Shown: one piece after another, positions 5,688-5,724 of the stretch
How positions within the stretch are numbered: position 1 is the first letter of the stretch
Layout of the letters: every line of letters begins with the position of its first letter
Source of the DNA: Alphaproteobacteria bacterium
Lineage (GTDB): Bacteria; Pseudomonadota; Alphaproteobacteria; RUG11792
Assembly: GCA_017450545.1 (NCBI GenBank)
Contig: JAFSTL010000020.1
Location: 1-5,724, forward strand
DNA: 5,724 nucleotides
Reading direction: 5' to 3'
Translations under genes and position numbers: made by a program
Notes under the pieces: model-generated
The model's input: only the letters and a program-made list of their open reading frames with translations
What the model was told of the DNA's origin: nothing
Databases searched by the model: none

Positions 5688-5693
5688 AAGGAG
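5688..5693 (+). promoter_or_regulatory. Ribosome binding site of the right-edge gene
   Basis: AAGGAG, a near-perfect Shine-Dalgarno match, ends ten bases before the ATG at 5704. It is the strongest such site in the window and supports a real gene start despite only seven codons being visible. Confidence 0.7.
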
Positions 5694-5703
5694 AACAAGA
5701 AAA

Positions 5704-5724
5704 ATGAAGTTCAGCTTAAGTAAA
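5704..5724 (+). CDS. Start of a gene cut off by the window edge
   Basis: Seven codons, MKFSLSK, are visible and the frame is open to the window end. The support is its context: a promoter with 17-bp spacing at 5636-5664 and an AAGGAG site at 5688-5693. A short basic start such as M-K-F-S-L-S-K would fit the front of a signal peptide, like its divergent neighbour, but nothing about function can be said. Confidence 0.6.

Overview
The window is AT-rich bacterial DNA built around one clear housekeeping gene, pnp (polynucleotide phosphorylase, minus strand). Its flanking genes have no function I can recognise. Several carry signal peptides, and an IS1-type insertion sequence is decaying at the left edge. 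The PNPase has the full domain set with motifs of the proteobacterial type and reads most like an alphaproteobacterial protein. AT-rich DNA, small exported proteins of unknown family and a degraded transposase together suggest a host-associated alphaproteobacterium (Holosporales- or Rickettsiales-like). That assignment is inference; no rRNA or marker set is present.

Layout, left to right. Positions 1-338 hold the C-terminal end of an IS1-family transposase with an in-frame TGA. It abuts 331-633, a 5'-truncated copy of a gene whose better copy lies at the other end of the window. Positions 714 (or 747)-1889 encode an exported protein of about 380 residues with no family I recognise. An 11-bp perfect hairpin (1914-1941) separates it from the convergent pnp gene (1954-4020). 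The pnp leader carries a hairpin followed by a U-rich run. A GC-rich hairpin (4150-4180) precedes the next minus-strand gene.

The most interesting locus is 4199-5552 (minus). Two adjacent reading frames, a 136-residue exported N-terminal part and a 307-residue helical C-terminal part, are almost certainly one gene split at a run of nine G residues (C9 at 5170-5178 on the plus strand). Eight or eleven G would join them; with eight the product is 450 residues. This could be phase variation, transcriptional slippage, a recent disabling mutation or an assembly error. The truncated relative at 331-633 also keeps only the N-terminal module and stops being alignable at the same place.

The right edge (5553-5724) is a divergent promoter region. 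Two good sigma70-type promoters point outward and share mirrored sequence around their -10 boxes. One drives the split gene leftward; the other drives a new gene whose first seven codons (from 5704) end the window. Nothing here shows the flanking genes working with pnp. The exported proteins are best read as lineage-specific accessory genes around a conserved gene.
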